From: an uncultured Eubacterium sp.
GTDB taxonomy: Bacteria > Bacillota > Clostridia > Lachnospirales > Lachnospiraceae
Direction: 5' to 3'
Length of the DNA stretch: 64,000 nt
NCBI GenBank assembly: GCA_947178105.1
Contig: CAMWXD010000003.1
Coordinates: 85,193-149,192, forward strand
Part shown: piece after piece, positions 17,439 to 27,532 of the stretch
How the letters are laid out: the number at the start of each line of letters is the position of its first letter
Numbering within the stretch: the stretch's first letter is position 1
Made by a program: the position numbers and the translations under genes
The notes under the pieces: generated by a model
What the model was told of the DNA's origin: nothing
The model's database searches: none
The model's input: only the letters and a program-made list of their open reading frames with translations

Positions 17439-19553
17439 ATGCAAGGGAAAAAGATTCTAGCGTTTGAAGGAAGAGGCGCTTATGGGGTACTACCAGTATT
17501 TTTTAGAGAGATATGTGATGGCTTTGAAAAACAAGGATATATTGTACAAAGAAAAAGTATAAAAACAATTATTTGGGAGGAATTACGAAATATTCCATAT
17601 GTAGAATTTGATTTTATATTTTGCTTCAATTCAGTTTTTTATGATCAAATTTCTTATTTATTTCCTGCTTCTGTAGTTACGGTTGCATTTTTGGTGGATC
17701 ATCCCATTATACATCAAATAAGAATTAAGAGAAATCATTGTTTTAATTATTTAGCATTAAATGTGGATAAATATTGGGTAGACTTTGCAAGAAAACATTA
17801 TTTAACGATTAATGACAATCAATTTGTTCCTCATGCAGGCAGTAAAGCAAAGAATGTGATTCCATATAAGGCAAGAAAATATGGTGTTGTGCAAATTGGA
17901 GGATATTTGTCTTCTTGGCAGGTATTACAGAAATTAATGCGTTCAAGAGGAGAAAAACATTTTAAATTTTCAATGAAGGTGATAGAAATATTTTTGTCAC
18001 AGGAAACGGTCTCGCTAGAAGATACGTTGATACAAGCGTTTGATATGCCTGAATTTGAATTTACTGATCAGGAAAAATGGGAAATTACGGAGAGATTTTA
18101 TCTGGAAGATGATTTTATCAGGGCGTATGCCCGAGAAATGGCTGTAAAAACTCTTTTAGAATCGAAAATAGATGTACATGTGTTTGGAGAAAAATGGGAT
18201 GAGTATTTAGGAAATAATATGGAATATTTGCATATTCATAATAGTGTTGATTATCTAGAAGCACTGGATGTGATGGCAAATTCTAAAATTGTGCTGAATG
18301 TTACTCCTACATTGAATTATGGTGCACATGAACGAATTTTTTCTGCGATGATGAATGGGGCAATTTGTTTGACCAATCAGAGTTTATATCTGAGAGAAAC
18401 AGGATTGGATCAAGAACTTGTAATGTACTCGATCAGTGAAATGTCAGATTTGCCCGAGATGGTGCGTATGCTGCTGAGCCATGAGGATCAGGCAGAAGCA
18501 ATAGCAAATCATGCGATGGAGATTGCGCTAAAAGATCATACATGGAGCAACAGGGCGAGGCAGGTAATAGCGATTGTTAATCAGTATAAAGCGAAAAGAA
18601 ATTATAAAGAATTCAAGTATTCAAATGATTGTGAAATGAGGTTTGCAGAATGGTGTAATTATGTGAGATACAATTCAGAGTCTATGATTGTCAGAAAGAT
18701 GAAAAATAACTATTTAGAAGTGGAACCAAATGAAATACCCATTATGGAAAGAATATTTGATTCGTATAACAGATATGGGTATTGGGGGAAGTGTGATCTT
18801 CAAAACGGAAATTTTGAATTGTTTCACAATAGGGCAAAGGAGATCAAGGAACACAGGGAAGATTTTATTTGGATGTTTCAGCAGCTAGAAGATGTGAAAT
18901 CCAAGAAGGTACTATGTAATATTTTATACTCATGGATCAGGTATTCCTCCATATATTTAAGCAGTATTAAGGATTCTTTATTTGATCAATATTTTGATTT
19001 GGATCTGATGCAATGTAGTGAAAATGAAGTGTTTGTAGATGTAGGTGCCTATCATGGAGATACCGCATTATCGTTTATACAAAATTTTTATCATTATAAG
19101 AAAATTTATTGTTATGAAGCATTTTGCGAGAACATGAAAATATGTAAAAACAACCTGAACGGTTTTACGAATATTGTATTTCGTGAATGTGCGGTAGGAA
19201 AAGAAAATGGGATTGCATATGTGAATAAATCTGATGACCAGTCTGCTTGTACAATCTCATATAGTCCAAATGGTACAAAAGGGATGGACATCGTTTCCTT
19301 AGACGAGGATATCAAGGAGAAGATAACATTTCTTAAAATGGATATTGAAGGCGGTGAATATGATGCTTTGATAGGAGCGAAGGGACATATTATGAAAGAT
19401 CATCCTAAATTAGCGATCGCTGCCTATCATAATAATCAGGATCTTTGGAGATTGGCAAAATTATTAAAAGAACTGGATAATAGCTATCGTTTTTATTTAC
19501 GGTATTATGGTGGGGCAAATTATCCATCAGAATATGTATTATATGGAATTTAG
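17439..19553 (+). CDS. CgeB-like glycosyltransferase fused to FkbM-type methyltransferase
   Basis: A 704-aa two-domain protein. Residues 1-390 resemble the CgeB/spore-protein type GT-B glycosyltransferases, ending with the nucleotide-sugar region VLNVTPTLNYGAHERIFSAM. Residues about 525-700 are a FkbM family SAM-dependent methyltransferase (FVDVGAYHGDTALSF glycine motif, then FLKMDIEGGEYDALIGA and HPKLAIAAYH). A helical linker of about 130 residues joins them. Adding a sugar and O-methylating it in one polypeptide is the natural reading. The next gene has the same architecture but only distant sequence similarity. Part of the same operon (21-bp gap upstream, 22 bp downstream). Confidence 0.82.
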   Translation: MQGKKILAFEGRGAYGVLPVFFREICDGFEKQGYIVQRKSIKTIIWEELRNIPYVEFDFIFCFNSVFYDQISYLFPASVVTVAFLVDHPIIHQIRIKRNHCFNYLALNVDKYWVDFARKHYLTINDNQFVPHAGSKAKNVIPYKARKYGVVQIGGYLSSWQVLQKLMRSRGEKHFKFSMKVIEIFLSQETVSLEDTLIQAFDMPEFEFTDQEKWEITERFYLEDDFIRAYAREMAVKTLLESKIDVHVFGEKWDEYLGNNMEYLHIHNSVDYLEALDVMANSKIVLNVTPTLNYGAHERIFSAMMNGAICLTNQSLYLRETGLDQELVMYSISEMSDLPEMVRMLLSHEDQAEAIANHAMEIALKDHTWSNRARQVIAIVNQYKAKRNYKEFKYSNDCEMRFAEWCNYVRYNSESMIVRKMKNNYLEVEPNEIPIMERIFDSYNRYGYWGKCDLQNGNFELFHNRAKEIKEHREDFIWMFQQLEDVKSKKVLCNILYSWIRYSSIYLSSIKDSLFDQYFDLDLMQCSENEVFVDVGAYHGDTALSFIQNFYHYKKIYCYEAFCENMKICKNNLNGFTNIVFRECAVGKENGIAYVNKSDDQSACTISYSPNGTKGMDIVSLDEDIKEKITFLKMDIEGGEYDALIGAKGHIMKDHPKLAIAAYHNNQDLWRLAKLLKELDNSYRFYLRYYGGANYPSEYVLYGI

Positions 19554-19575
19554 TGAATAACAAAGGAGTTGTAAG

Positions 19576-21990
19576 ATGAAAAATGTTTTGTTAATTAAGG
19601 GTGAGTCTCAGTATGATGCAATGAGGATCTATATAGATGAAATAGAGCTGGGATTCCGTTTGGCAGGTTATAATACGATTATTTTGGATGTAGTAGAAAA
19701 AGGATCCAAGTTTCAAGTAGATGAAGTAGTAAAGGGCGTAAAAATTGATTATATATTTTCATGCAACGCGATGATGAATAATTTGATTTCTGATATACCA
19801 GAAGCAGTATTTGTAGCATATTTGTGCGATCATCCAATCTACCATACAGACCGATTGCTGGCTATGAGAGAAAAAGATATTCTCTTTGTATGTGACCAGC
19901 TTCATTGCAATTTTATTGAAGAGTATTTTACGAATATTAAAAATGTGAGGTTTATTCCTCTATCGGGTAGTTTTTCGCAAAAATACATTCCATATGAAGA
20001 GCGTAAGAAACAAATTGTTTTTACAGGAAGCTATAGAGATCCGCAAGTATTTTACAAGCTTGTGGAGGTAAACAGTAAGGAACTGGAAGGAACGATGCGC
20101 ACATGTATAGAATTTGTACTGCATGATATTATTGAAAATCCAGAGCAAACAATAGATATGTGCTTAAAGAAAGCTTTGCAAATATTTCAATTAAATAATT
20201 TGACAAAGGAAGGCTTTTTGAGTTTGTTAACTAGCATTCTAGGGGCGGATCAGTACGCTAGAGATTATTACAGGGATAAAGTAATTCGCGCATTATTAGC
20301 GAATGGGTTATCCATACATGTTTATGGAAGTGGATGGGATGAATTTGAGGGTGATTATGAAGGAAAGCTGATCATTGAAAAAGGAAGTAGTTATGTTGCC
20401 CGAAAAGCAGTAGCAGATGCTAAAATTTCGTTGAATTTGATGCCATGGTTTAAGTCAGGGTTTCAGGAACGTATTGCTACAGCGATGTTGAGCGGAACAG
20501 TAGCGGTAACAGATGAAAGCAGATATATTGTGGAGAATTTTGAAAATGAAAAAGAATTAGTTACTTTTTCTTTGAGGCACTTAGAGGAACTGCCGGATAA
20601 GGTAAAATATTTACTGGAAAACGAAGAATTTGCGAGCCAAGTTGCTTCTGCTGGAAAGCTGCGCGCGGATCAAGGACTTACCTGGCAGCATCGTACATTT
20701 GAAATGATTGCATATATCAGGGATTGTACAAAAGATGTGAGTATTAACAACACCTATGGAAAAGTATTGCAGATTCCATATACTAAGCTGCATGTACGCG
20801 TAATAGGAAAAAATGCAATTCATGGGATTGATAAAATATTAGGTTTAGTCAATGAGTTAAGAACATATGATACTGTAAATTTGTACGATATAAAATATTT
20901 ATATAACAAATTTATTTTGTTGTTTTTGCGAATTAAAGCGAACTTTCCTAACATAGAAATTAGTGAATTCGTATATAACTTTTTAAATCATTTAGAAGAA
21001 AAAGATTTGGAAACAGGCTTAGAATTGTTAATGATGGAGTGCACAAATATTCAAGCATTATTCTTAAAGGCGGAATATGAGGAACTTTCAGATGAATTAA
21101 TAAAGCTGCAAAGTTCCTCTGAAAAACCTGTGCCGGTAGAAAACAATAGTCATGAACAGGAAGTATTAATAAGAAAATTGATTAAAAATTATTCTCACAG
21201 TTGCGATCCGGATATGATCGAGATTCTTGATCGTATTCAGAGGATAAAGAGTGTAGGTCCATATAATCAGGAGTTCGTGGGCAAGTATGGCGGAATTACG
21301 GAAACAATGCTTAATGATGTCCAGTATGACGAGGATGCGAAAATGTGTTATGTGATCTGGAATGGAAAAAGGATGTATTATCCAAAATCTCATTCTAAAC
21401 TATATGTTGCTTCAGAAGTGAATTTTGTTCATTTAGAACAGGATATCAATTCTCCGCATCGTTATTTGCAAGAAGATTTTCAGGTAGATGAGGGAGACAT
21501 CGTAATCGAAGCCGGCGTAGCAGAAGGAAATTTTGCACTGGATATTGTTGAAAAAGCGCAAAAGCTCTATCTGGTTGAATGTGAGCATGAATGGGTAGAG
21601 GCATTAGAGAAAACATTTGCTCCATGGAAGGATAAAGTCGTTATTATAGAAAAAATGCTGGATGATTATGACGATGACACACATATTCGTATTGATACGT
21701 TTGTACAGGAGCAGCAAGTGAATTTTATTAAGATGGATGTAGAAGGCGCGGAAACAGCGGCATTAAATGGTGCTTCAAGAGTATTAAAAGACAGCAATAA
21801 GATTAAATGCGCAATATGCTCCTATCATCGTAAAAATGCTGAGAAAGATATACGTAATATGTTAGAACAATATGGATTTTTTACATCAACGACAAATGGA
21901 TATATATTCTTTAGGGAAGATATCGATAGTTGGGTAGATGGTGAACTAAGAAGAGGAATTGTACGCGGTGTAAAGAATACATTACAGTAA
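19576..21990 (+). CDS. CgeB-like glycosyltransferase fused to FkbM-type methyltransferase (second)
   Basis: An 804-aa protein. Residues 1-390 form a CgeB-like GT-B domain (start MKNVLLIKGESQYDAMRIYI; C-terminal region SLNLMPWFKSGFQERIATAM). A helical middle of about 170 residues follows. Residues about 630-790 form a FkbM methyltransferase (DIVIEAGVAEGNFALDIVEK, FIKMDVEGAETAALNGA, IKCAICSYHRKN). The ribosome site AAAGGAG precedes ATG 19576. It is the second glycosyltransferase/methyltransferase fusion in a row, implying a glycan with at least two O-methylated sugars or positions. Confidence 0.82.
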   Translation: MKNVLLIKGESQYDAMRIYIDEIELGFRLAGYNTIILDVVEKGSKFQVDEVVKGVKIDYIFSCNAMMNNLISDIPEAVFVAYLCDHPIYHTDRLLAMREKDILFVCDQLHCNFIEEYFTNIKNVRFIPLSGSFSQKYIPYEERKKQIVFTGSYRDPQVFYKLVEVNSKELEGTMRTCIEFVLHDIIENPEQTIDMCLKKALQIFQLNNLTKEGFLSLLTSILGADQYARDYYRDKVIRALLANGLSIHVYGSGWDEFEGDYEGKLIIEKGSSYVARKAVADAKISLNLMPWFKSGFQERIATAMLSGTVAVTDESRYIVENFENEKELVTFSLRHLEELPDKVKYLLENEEFASQVASAGKLRADQGLTWQHRTFEMIAYIRDCTKDVSINNTYGKVLQIPYTKLHVRVIGKNAIHGIDKILGLVNELRTYDTVNLYDIKYLYNKFILLFLRIKANFPNIEISEFVYNFLNHLEEKDLETGLELLMMECTNIQALFLKAEYEELSDELIKLQSSSEKPVPVENNSHEQEVLIRKLIKNYSHSCDPDMIEILDRIQRIKSVGPYNQEFVGKYGGITETMLNDVQYDEDAKMCYVIWNGKRMYYPKSHSKLYVASEVNFVHLEQDINSPHRYLQEDFQVDEGDIVIEAGVAEGNFALDIVEKAQKLYLVECEHEWVEALEKTFAPWKDKVVIIEKMLDDYDDDTHIRIDTFVQEQQVNFIKMDVEGAETAALNGASRVLKDSNKIKCAICSYHRKNAEKDIRNMLEQYGFFTSTTNGYIFFREDIDSWVDGELRRGIVRGVKNTLQ

Positions 21991-22091
21991 TTCTACTGAA
22001 AAAGGCGGATTCTGGCAAACTCTGGAGTATTAACATTTTAGAATTATTTCGTTAATATTCCAGGGTGATTTTAGAAGGGATAATTATTTTA

Positions 22092-25000
22092 ATGAGCAGT
22101 GCAGGAAAGATATATTATGAACGTGGGATAAGATATTTTGAATTAGAGCAATATGAACAGGCTGTGACAGATTTTATTCAGGCTTATGAATCAGGATATG
22201 AAAAAGAGCAGATTATGAATCATCTGTATCAGTGCTTTATATATCCTAATGAACAGGAATTTAGAAATAATTATAGTAAAAACAGTGCTGAGTTTACGCA
22301 GCTTGATTATGACTCATGTACTCTAGACTTTATTCCTGTATCAGATGAACGGTTTTTTATATTTGACAGAGAGAAACAAGAATTTCAAGGAATGTTTGTT
22401 TTGGATGAAAAGCCTGTACAGGGCAGAAAAATAGAATTTAATAGTATATTATATACAGATCTATGGGATATTCGTGAAATAATACCAGATATGAAAGATT
22501 ACAGTAGAAATACGATTTATATATTGTTAAATGATTTAGAACCTAAATTTGTATCATTTTTTAAGCTGCCGAATTTTAAAGAATTATATTGCAGTAATTT
22601 GATAGTCTTTAAAAATGATAATTATTTGCGTTCTTTTTTTGAGGAATATGAGGAGTTCTATTTGCCTAAAGTAGTTCATTCGGCTTATACATCTAAATAT
22701 GCGGATCTGATGAATATTATTCATCAAAAAAGAAATTCTTTGGACAAAAAGGAAAAACAGGAACGAAAAAATATTTTTTTGTCTGTTTGTCTTCCAAGTT
22801 ATAATTGTGGAACAGGCGCATTGAAAAATGCTGTTGCTATTCTGAACAGCCCATATGATAGCGAGATTGAGATTGTAATTTCAAATAATGCTTCTATAAA
22901 AGATACTATGGGTTATCTGGAAATTCAAAAAATAAAGGATACCAGGATTCAATATTATGAATTTAGCAAACACGAAGAAAAGAATATAAATGTATTAAAG
23001 ACATTAGAATTGTCTCATGGTATGTTTGCAGTACTGGTTGCTGATAATAACCTGATTAATATAGAGCAGTTGGCAGTATATTTTAATTATATAAAATCTT
23101 ATGCATATTGTGGTGTGCTTGTTGCAAAAAGCAGCTATACAGAGATGAAAAATGTTTATAAAGCAGGTTTATCCGCAGTAGATATGGCATCAAATTTAAA
23201 TGATATGGATGGAATGGCATTTAATATGCAGATCTGCGCAGATAGACATATATTTGATATATTAAAGAAAAACCATAAAAATGCATTTATCAAAGATTAC
23301 ATACATACTTGCGCTGCCATGCTCTTATGCAGACTCTCTGACATGGTCATATCTGATTTGGATATTTTCTGCTATCAAACTTATGATAATGAAGGATTTA
23401 AAGAAAATCAATTATCTTGTATGCAACCAGAAAGACGGATAGCACAACAGACAGGTTTTTTGGAGTTAGTTGATGCGTATTTTAATTTAGATACGAATGT
23501 ATTTATCAGTATGTTTTTAAAGAAAAGTGATCAAACATATTTTTTGATTAGGGTAGCATATGATAGTATTGATGGGTTTGAGCAATTTGGTGAAAGATCG
23601 GAGGTCTATCGTCAAATTTATAAGGAGCAAGAAAGATATTTAAAAAAATTTCCGAGGGAGTTGTCTTCTCTGGAGTATAAAAGGATTAAAAATCGGCTTC
23701 AAAAAATAGCAAATGATGAATTGAGGAAAGGTGATAGATGGTTAGAAAGAGTAACGATAAATGATTTAAAACTTCAAATCAAAAAAGCAGCACAAAATCA
23801 AGTTGATGAGGAAAAGTTGGAAGTATTAATCCAGCGTTATGAAAAAGAATATCCTGTGGATCTGGATTTGTATGCAATCAAAGCATGGTTTTACCTAGTT
23901 ATGGGGAATAATGAAAAAGCATATATTACGATAAAAGAGGAATTACGTAGAAATCCGTTTAATTTTGTTGGTAATCAACTTGCGAGAATAATATGTAAAA
24001 AAACAACACGGTTTGCAGAAGCGGTCAGGTATGATATTATATTAAAGCTATTAAAACAATTTTTCCCTGAATTACCAGATGTTGATGAATGTAAAGATGA
24101 TTTCATGAAACAAATTAATGAACTGAAAGATCGATATCAAAGAAGTGGCAATTACGATCATTTCTTACAGTGTGAAAAAGATTTAGAATATATTGAGAAG
24201 CATTTAATACGAGGATTTGGGTTTAACGATCATGCTTTTTATGAGAGTGGCACTAATATGATAACAGTCGGTACAATGTATGAAGATGTTTTTGGAAATA
24301 AAAAGTATAATGCAAGTTATGATATAGTGGATATAGGAGATGTCCTTTATTTAGATATGAAAGCACCATTACGTAATTGGTTATTTACAAAGCTTGAATG
24401 TATTGAAGCATCAAAAACAAATCAAATACAGCTTGGCAATGAGGGAGAATATTTGCTGCCAGTATTGCAGAAAGATAACAGCAAATCCTATACGTTTAAA
24501 ATACCTGATGGCAGGGAGTTTGTATGCCGTAATTTAAAAGCGCAGCATTTTGAATATTATAGATTGCCTGGTTCAACGAATCTCGTATCGCAGGAACCGT
24601 TATATGTTGGCAATCCAATTTTATTAAAACAGGATCCACATAAGAAAAAACTGATATTGAATATTTTTGTGGATGGTATTTCACAAAAAGTAATTGAGGA
24701 AGAAAATTTTGCTGAGTTAATGCCTTTTACATCTGCATTTTTTTCAAAGGGAGTACATTGCAGTAATGTATATACTGCTGCTGAATGGACATTACCTTCA
24801 CTTGCATCATATGTGTCAGGAATGAGCTCTGTGAATCATATGATTATACATGATAATATGACCAACGTTTTTTCATCGGATTATACGATTCTGGCCGAAT
24901 ATTTTAAAGAACAGGGATATCATACAGCAAAAATAGACGGAGATTGGAGATCTACACAATCATATGGATACGGCAGGGGAATGGATCGCATTATCTATCA

Positions 25001-25808
25001 GCATCAATATGTAGGGATGAACGCAGAGCAGGTAGTGCAAGATGTATTGGAGCATATGAAGCTGATGAAAGAGACGAATCAATTTATCTGGATGTGTGCG
25101 GGAGATCTACATATGATTGCAGATGAGTTTCCGCTAAAACAATCTGTACAGGCGAGTATTCCGATAGAATACCGGGTAGTTGACAAAAGCGGCGTATCTT
25201 CTGTAAAACAGGAATACAGTAAGAGCAAACGAGAGCTTTATAAGAGGCAGATGAAGTATATAGATGAATACCTGGAGGTATTATACCGTTATATTGAAGA
25301 AAATTACAGGGACGATGAAATTATTGTTTCGTTGTTTGGTGATCATGGACAAGGCTTTTTAATTGAAGAAGGAAAACATTTTCTGTCGGAAGGCAGGACA
25401 AAAGTTGCAATGATGTTTCGTGGTGGTGAAGAGAAAAACGGAACATGTGATGAATTACTGTCCACCTGCGACTATTTGCCGATTATGTGCAAGCTTGCCG
25501 GAATACCATTAAAAGATCAAAAGATAGATGGCAATTTGCCTGTATTTTTTGGCGGTGATAAGAAGCGCAAATATGCGATTACAGAAAGTATACATCCAGG
25601 TGATCCATATCAGGCATCGATTGTTTCAGAGGGTTATGTATTTTATTTTACGTCTGAAGGCATAGTAGAGTATGATGGAAGATTTGAGTTGGGAGAATAT
25701 GAGTGCTGGCTGTATGATCAGGGAGGAAAAGAATGTTTTGAGAAAGAGCGTATAGATCATTACTTTCAGATTTTGCTGGAGCATATAGGTACTTTGTTGA
25801 TTTATTAA
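22092..25808 (+). CDS. Giant TPR / GT2-like / sulfatase-fold multidomain protein
   Basis: A 1238-aa protein. It starts with a TPR-like pair (residues 1-45, KIYYERGIRYFELEQYEQAV). A GT2-like domain lies at about 225-470 (LSVCLPSYNCGTGALKNAV; the usual DxD is replaced by VADNN, so it may be inactive or metal-independent). A second TPR-like stretch is at about 590-640. An alkaline-phosphatase/sulfatase superfamily domain occupies about 850-1225 (LILNIFVDGIS metal Asp; AEWTLPSLASYVSG with a probable Thr nucleophile; VSLFGDHGQGF metal site). Related domains act as phosphoethanolamine or phosphoglycerol transferases, but there are no membrane helices here, so it is cytoplasmic. ATG 22092 is preferred over GTG 22065, which lacks a spaced ribosome site. 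Confidence 0.75.
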   Translation: MSSAGKIYYERGIRYFELEQYEQAVTDFIQAYESGYEKEQIMNHLYQCFIYPNEQEFRNNYSKNSAEFTQLDYDSCTLDFIPVSDERFFIFDREKQEFQGMFVLDEKPVQGRKIEFNSILYTDLWDIREIIPDMKDYSRNTIYILLNDLEPKFVSFFKLPNFKELYCSNLIVFKNDNYLRSFFEEYEEFYLPKVVHSAYTSKYADLMNIIHQKRNSLDKKEKQERKNIFLSVCLPSYNCGTGALKNAVAILNSPYDSEIEIVISNNASIKDTMGYLEIQKIKDTRIQYYEFSKHEEKNINVLKTLELSHGMFAVLVADNNLINIEQLAVYFNYIKSYAYCGVLVAKSSYTEMKNVYKAGLSAVDMASNLNDMDGMAFNMQICADRHIFDILKKNHKNAFIKDYIHTCAAMLLCRLSDMVISDLDIFCYQTYDNEGFKENQLSCMQPERRIAQQTGFLELVDAYFNLDTNVFISMFLKKSDQTYFLIRVAYDSIDGFEQFGERSEVYRQIYKEQERYLKKFPRELSSLEYKRIKNRLQKIANDELRKGDRWLERVTINDLKLQIKKAAQNQVDEEKLEVLIQRYEKEYPVDLDLYAIKAWFYLVMGNNEKAYITIKEELRRNPFNFVGNQLARIICKKTTRFAEAVRYDIILKLLKQFFPELPDVDECKDDFMKQINELKDRYQRSGNYDHFLQCEKDLEYIEKHLIRGFGFNDHAFYESGTNMITVGTMYEDVFGNKKYNASYDIVDIGDVLYLDMKAPLRNWLFTKLECIEASKTNQIQLGNEGEYLLPVLQKDNSKSYTFKIPDGREFVCRNLKAQHFEYYRLPGSTNLVSQEPLYVGNPILLKQDPHKKKLILNIFVDGISQKVIEEENFAELMPFTSAFFSKGVHCSNVYTAAEWTLPSLASYVSGMSSVNHMIIHDNMTNVFSSDYTILAEYFKEQGYHTAKIDGDWRSTQSYGYGRGMDRIIYQHQYVGMNAEQVVQDVLEHMKLMKETNQFIWMCAGDLHMIADEFPLKQSVQASIPIEYRVVDKSGVSSVKQEYSKSKRELYKRQMKYIDEYLEVLYRYIEENYRDDEIIVSLFGDHGQGFLIEEGKHFLSEGRTKVAMMFRGGEEKNGTCDELLSTCDYLPIMCKLAGIPLKDQKIDGNLPVFFGGDKKRKYAITESIHPGDPYQASIVSEGYVFYFTSEGIVEYDGRFELGEYECWLYDQGGKECFEKERIDHYFQILLEHIGTLLIY

Positions 25809-25852
25809 TAATATTAACTTATGTTGCATGATAAGAAGAGTGAAAAGAATAT

Positions 25853-26797
25853 ATGAAGCAGGCAGAAAATACGAGTATTCAAGGTTTGCAAAGAATTGAT
25901 AAACTGCCTGTGAATACTTTGAATCTTATAAAAGAGGTATTACAGGCAGAAGAAGACGAAATTATTCATATATCAATGATGAAAAAAGGCATGACAAATT
26001 CTTCCTATTATTTTGAATGTAAGAATAAAAAATATATTATAAGAATCGCTGGAAAGGGTACCGAGAATTTGATTGACCGCAAACAGGAATATGAGGTATA
26101 CAATAAAATCGCGGCACTGCATTTATGTGATGATATTGTATATATCAATCCTGTGAATGGATGTAAGATTACAAGATATATGGATAATGCCAGAGTATGT
26201 AATGCAAAGGATAAACGGGATGTGTATCGTTGCATGAGCGAACTGAGGGCTTTTCATGAACAGAAAATACGTGTTTCATTTTGTTTTGATATTTACGAGA
26301 AGATCAATCTATACGAATCTTTATGGAATCATCGTGAATCATTTTATGATGATTATAAAAAGACAAAGCAGAAAGTATGCAAACTGAAAGAGTGGGTAGA
26401 ACGACAGAAAAAACAATGGACATTAGCTCATATGGATGCAGTGCCGGATAACTTTTTATTTGTTGAAAATAATGGGAAAGAAGAACTGCGGTTAATCGAT
26501 TGGGAATATGCTGGAATGCAGGATGCTTGTGTAGATATAGCAATGTTTGCTGTTTATGCGATGTATGATCGCGAGGAAGTAGAATTTTTGATAAATGCAT
26601 ATTTTCCAGAGGGATGTACAAGACAAGACAGGTTAAAAATTTATTGCTATATCGCGTCCTGTGGCTTATTATGGAGCAACTGGTGTGAATATAAACGGCA
26701 GTTTGGAGTGGAATTTGGCGAGTATGCATCCAGACAGTATGATTATGCAAAAGAATATTATGAAATATTCCTATCAGAAATAAAAATGAATGGATAG
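25853..26797 (+). CDS. LicA-like choline/aminoalcohol kinase
   Basis: A 314-aa APH/choline kinase fold protein: the Brenner-type catalytic loop HMDAVPDNFLF at about residues 196-206 and the metal-binding LIDWEYAG at about 220-227, matching LicA. It would phosphorylate choline (or a similar amino alcohol) with ATP. The stop codon abuts the ATG of a LicC-like nucleotidyltransferase gene, the classic licA-licC pair for CDP-choline synthesis. No LicB-like transporter or LicD transferase is seen in the window. Substrate choice between choline, ethanolamine and another alcohol cannot be settled from sequence. Confidence 0.78.
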   Translation: MKQAENTSIQGLQRIDKLPVNTLNLIKEVLQAEEDEIIHISMMKKGMTNSSYYFECKNKKYIIRIAGKGTENLIDRKQEYEVYNKIAALHLCDDIVYINPVNGCKITRYMDNARVCNAKDKRDVYRCMSELRAFHEQKIRVSFCFDIYEKINLYESLWNHRESFYDDYKKTKQKVCKLKEWVERQKKQWTLAHMDAVPDNFLFVENNGKEELRLIDWEYAGMQDACVDIAMFAVYAMYDREEVEFLINAYFPEGCTRQDRLKIYCYIASCGLLWSNWCEYKRQFGVEFGEYASRQYDYAKEYYEIFLSEIKMNG

Positions 26798-27532
26798 ATG
26801 CAATACATGGGAAAAAGTAATTATGCAGACAAAGCGTTTATTATGGCAGCAGGATTCGGCAGCCGGTTAATGCCAATTACCGAGTTTACGCCAAAACCAC
26901 TGATTGAAGTCAATGGAATCAGGATGATTGATTCCATCATTGATAGTCTGTTTGAAAATAATATTACGGAGATATATATTGTTGTGGGATACTTAAAAGA
27001 AAAATTTAGTGTTCTGAAGCGCAAGTATCCAAGTGTGAAATTGATTGAAAATACTTATTACCATACATGCAATAATATTTCTTCTCTATATGTAGTGAAA
27101 GAATATTTGGGTAATTGTATTATCATAGACGGAGATCAGATGATATATAATCAGGATATCCTGAATCCTCAGTTTGAAAAATCAGGATATTGCAGTATCT
27201 GGACTGAGAACTGGACAGATGAATGGTTGCAAAAAGTACAGAATGGAAAAGTTGTATCATGTAGCAGAACAGGTGGAAGCCTTGGATGGCAGTTAATGGG
27301 TGTTTCATTTTGGACTGAGCACGATGCAAAACTGTTAAAGCAATTCGTAGAGATCGAATTTGGACAAAAACAAAATACAGATCTATATTGGGATGACATT
27401 GCTATGTTCTGTTATCCGGAAAAATTTAATTTAGGAATACGTGTTATACAAAAGGGAGATATAGTGGAAATAGATAGTTTTGAAGAGCTTGTTAAATTAG
27501 ATAATTCATATAGGGGATTGAGGGCAATATGA
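26798..27532 (+). CDS. LicC-like CTP:phosphocholine cytidylyltransferase
   Basis: A 244-aa nucleotidyltransferase with the signature FIMAAGFGSRLMPITEFTPK at residues 14-33 (G-x-G-T/S-R-x-x-P plus the catalytic Lys) and a single GT-A-like domain. Like LicC it lacks the left-handed beta-helix of GlmU-type enzymes. Expected reaction: CTP + phosphocholine to CDP-choline + PPi. It is directly fused end to start with the LicA-like kinase gene, and its stop overlaps the next ATG (ATGA at 27529), so the three genes are coupled. An in-frame ATG at 26807 is an alternative start. Confidence 0.75.
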   Translation: MQYMGKSNYADKAFIMAAGFGSRLMPITEFTPKPLIEVNGIRMIDSIIDSLFENNITEIYIVVGYLKEKFSVLKRKYPSVKLIENTYYHTCNNISSLYVVKEYLGNCIIIDGDQMIYNQDILNPQFEKSGYCSIWTENWTDEWLQKVQNGKVVSCSRTGGSLGWQLMGVSFWTEHDAKLLKQFVEIEFGQKQNTDLYWDDIAMFCYPEKFNLGIRVIQKGDIVEIDSFEELVKLDNSYRGLRAI

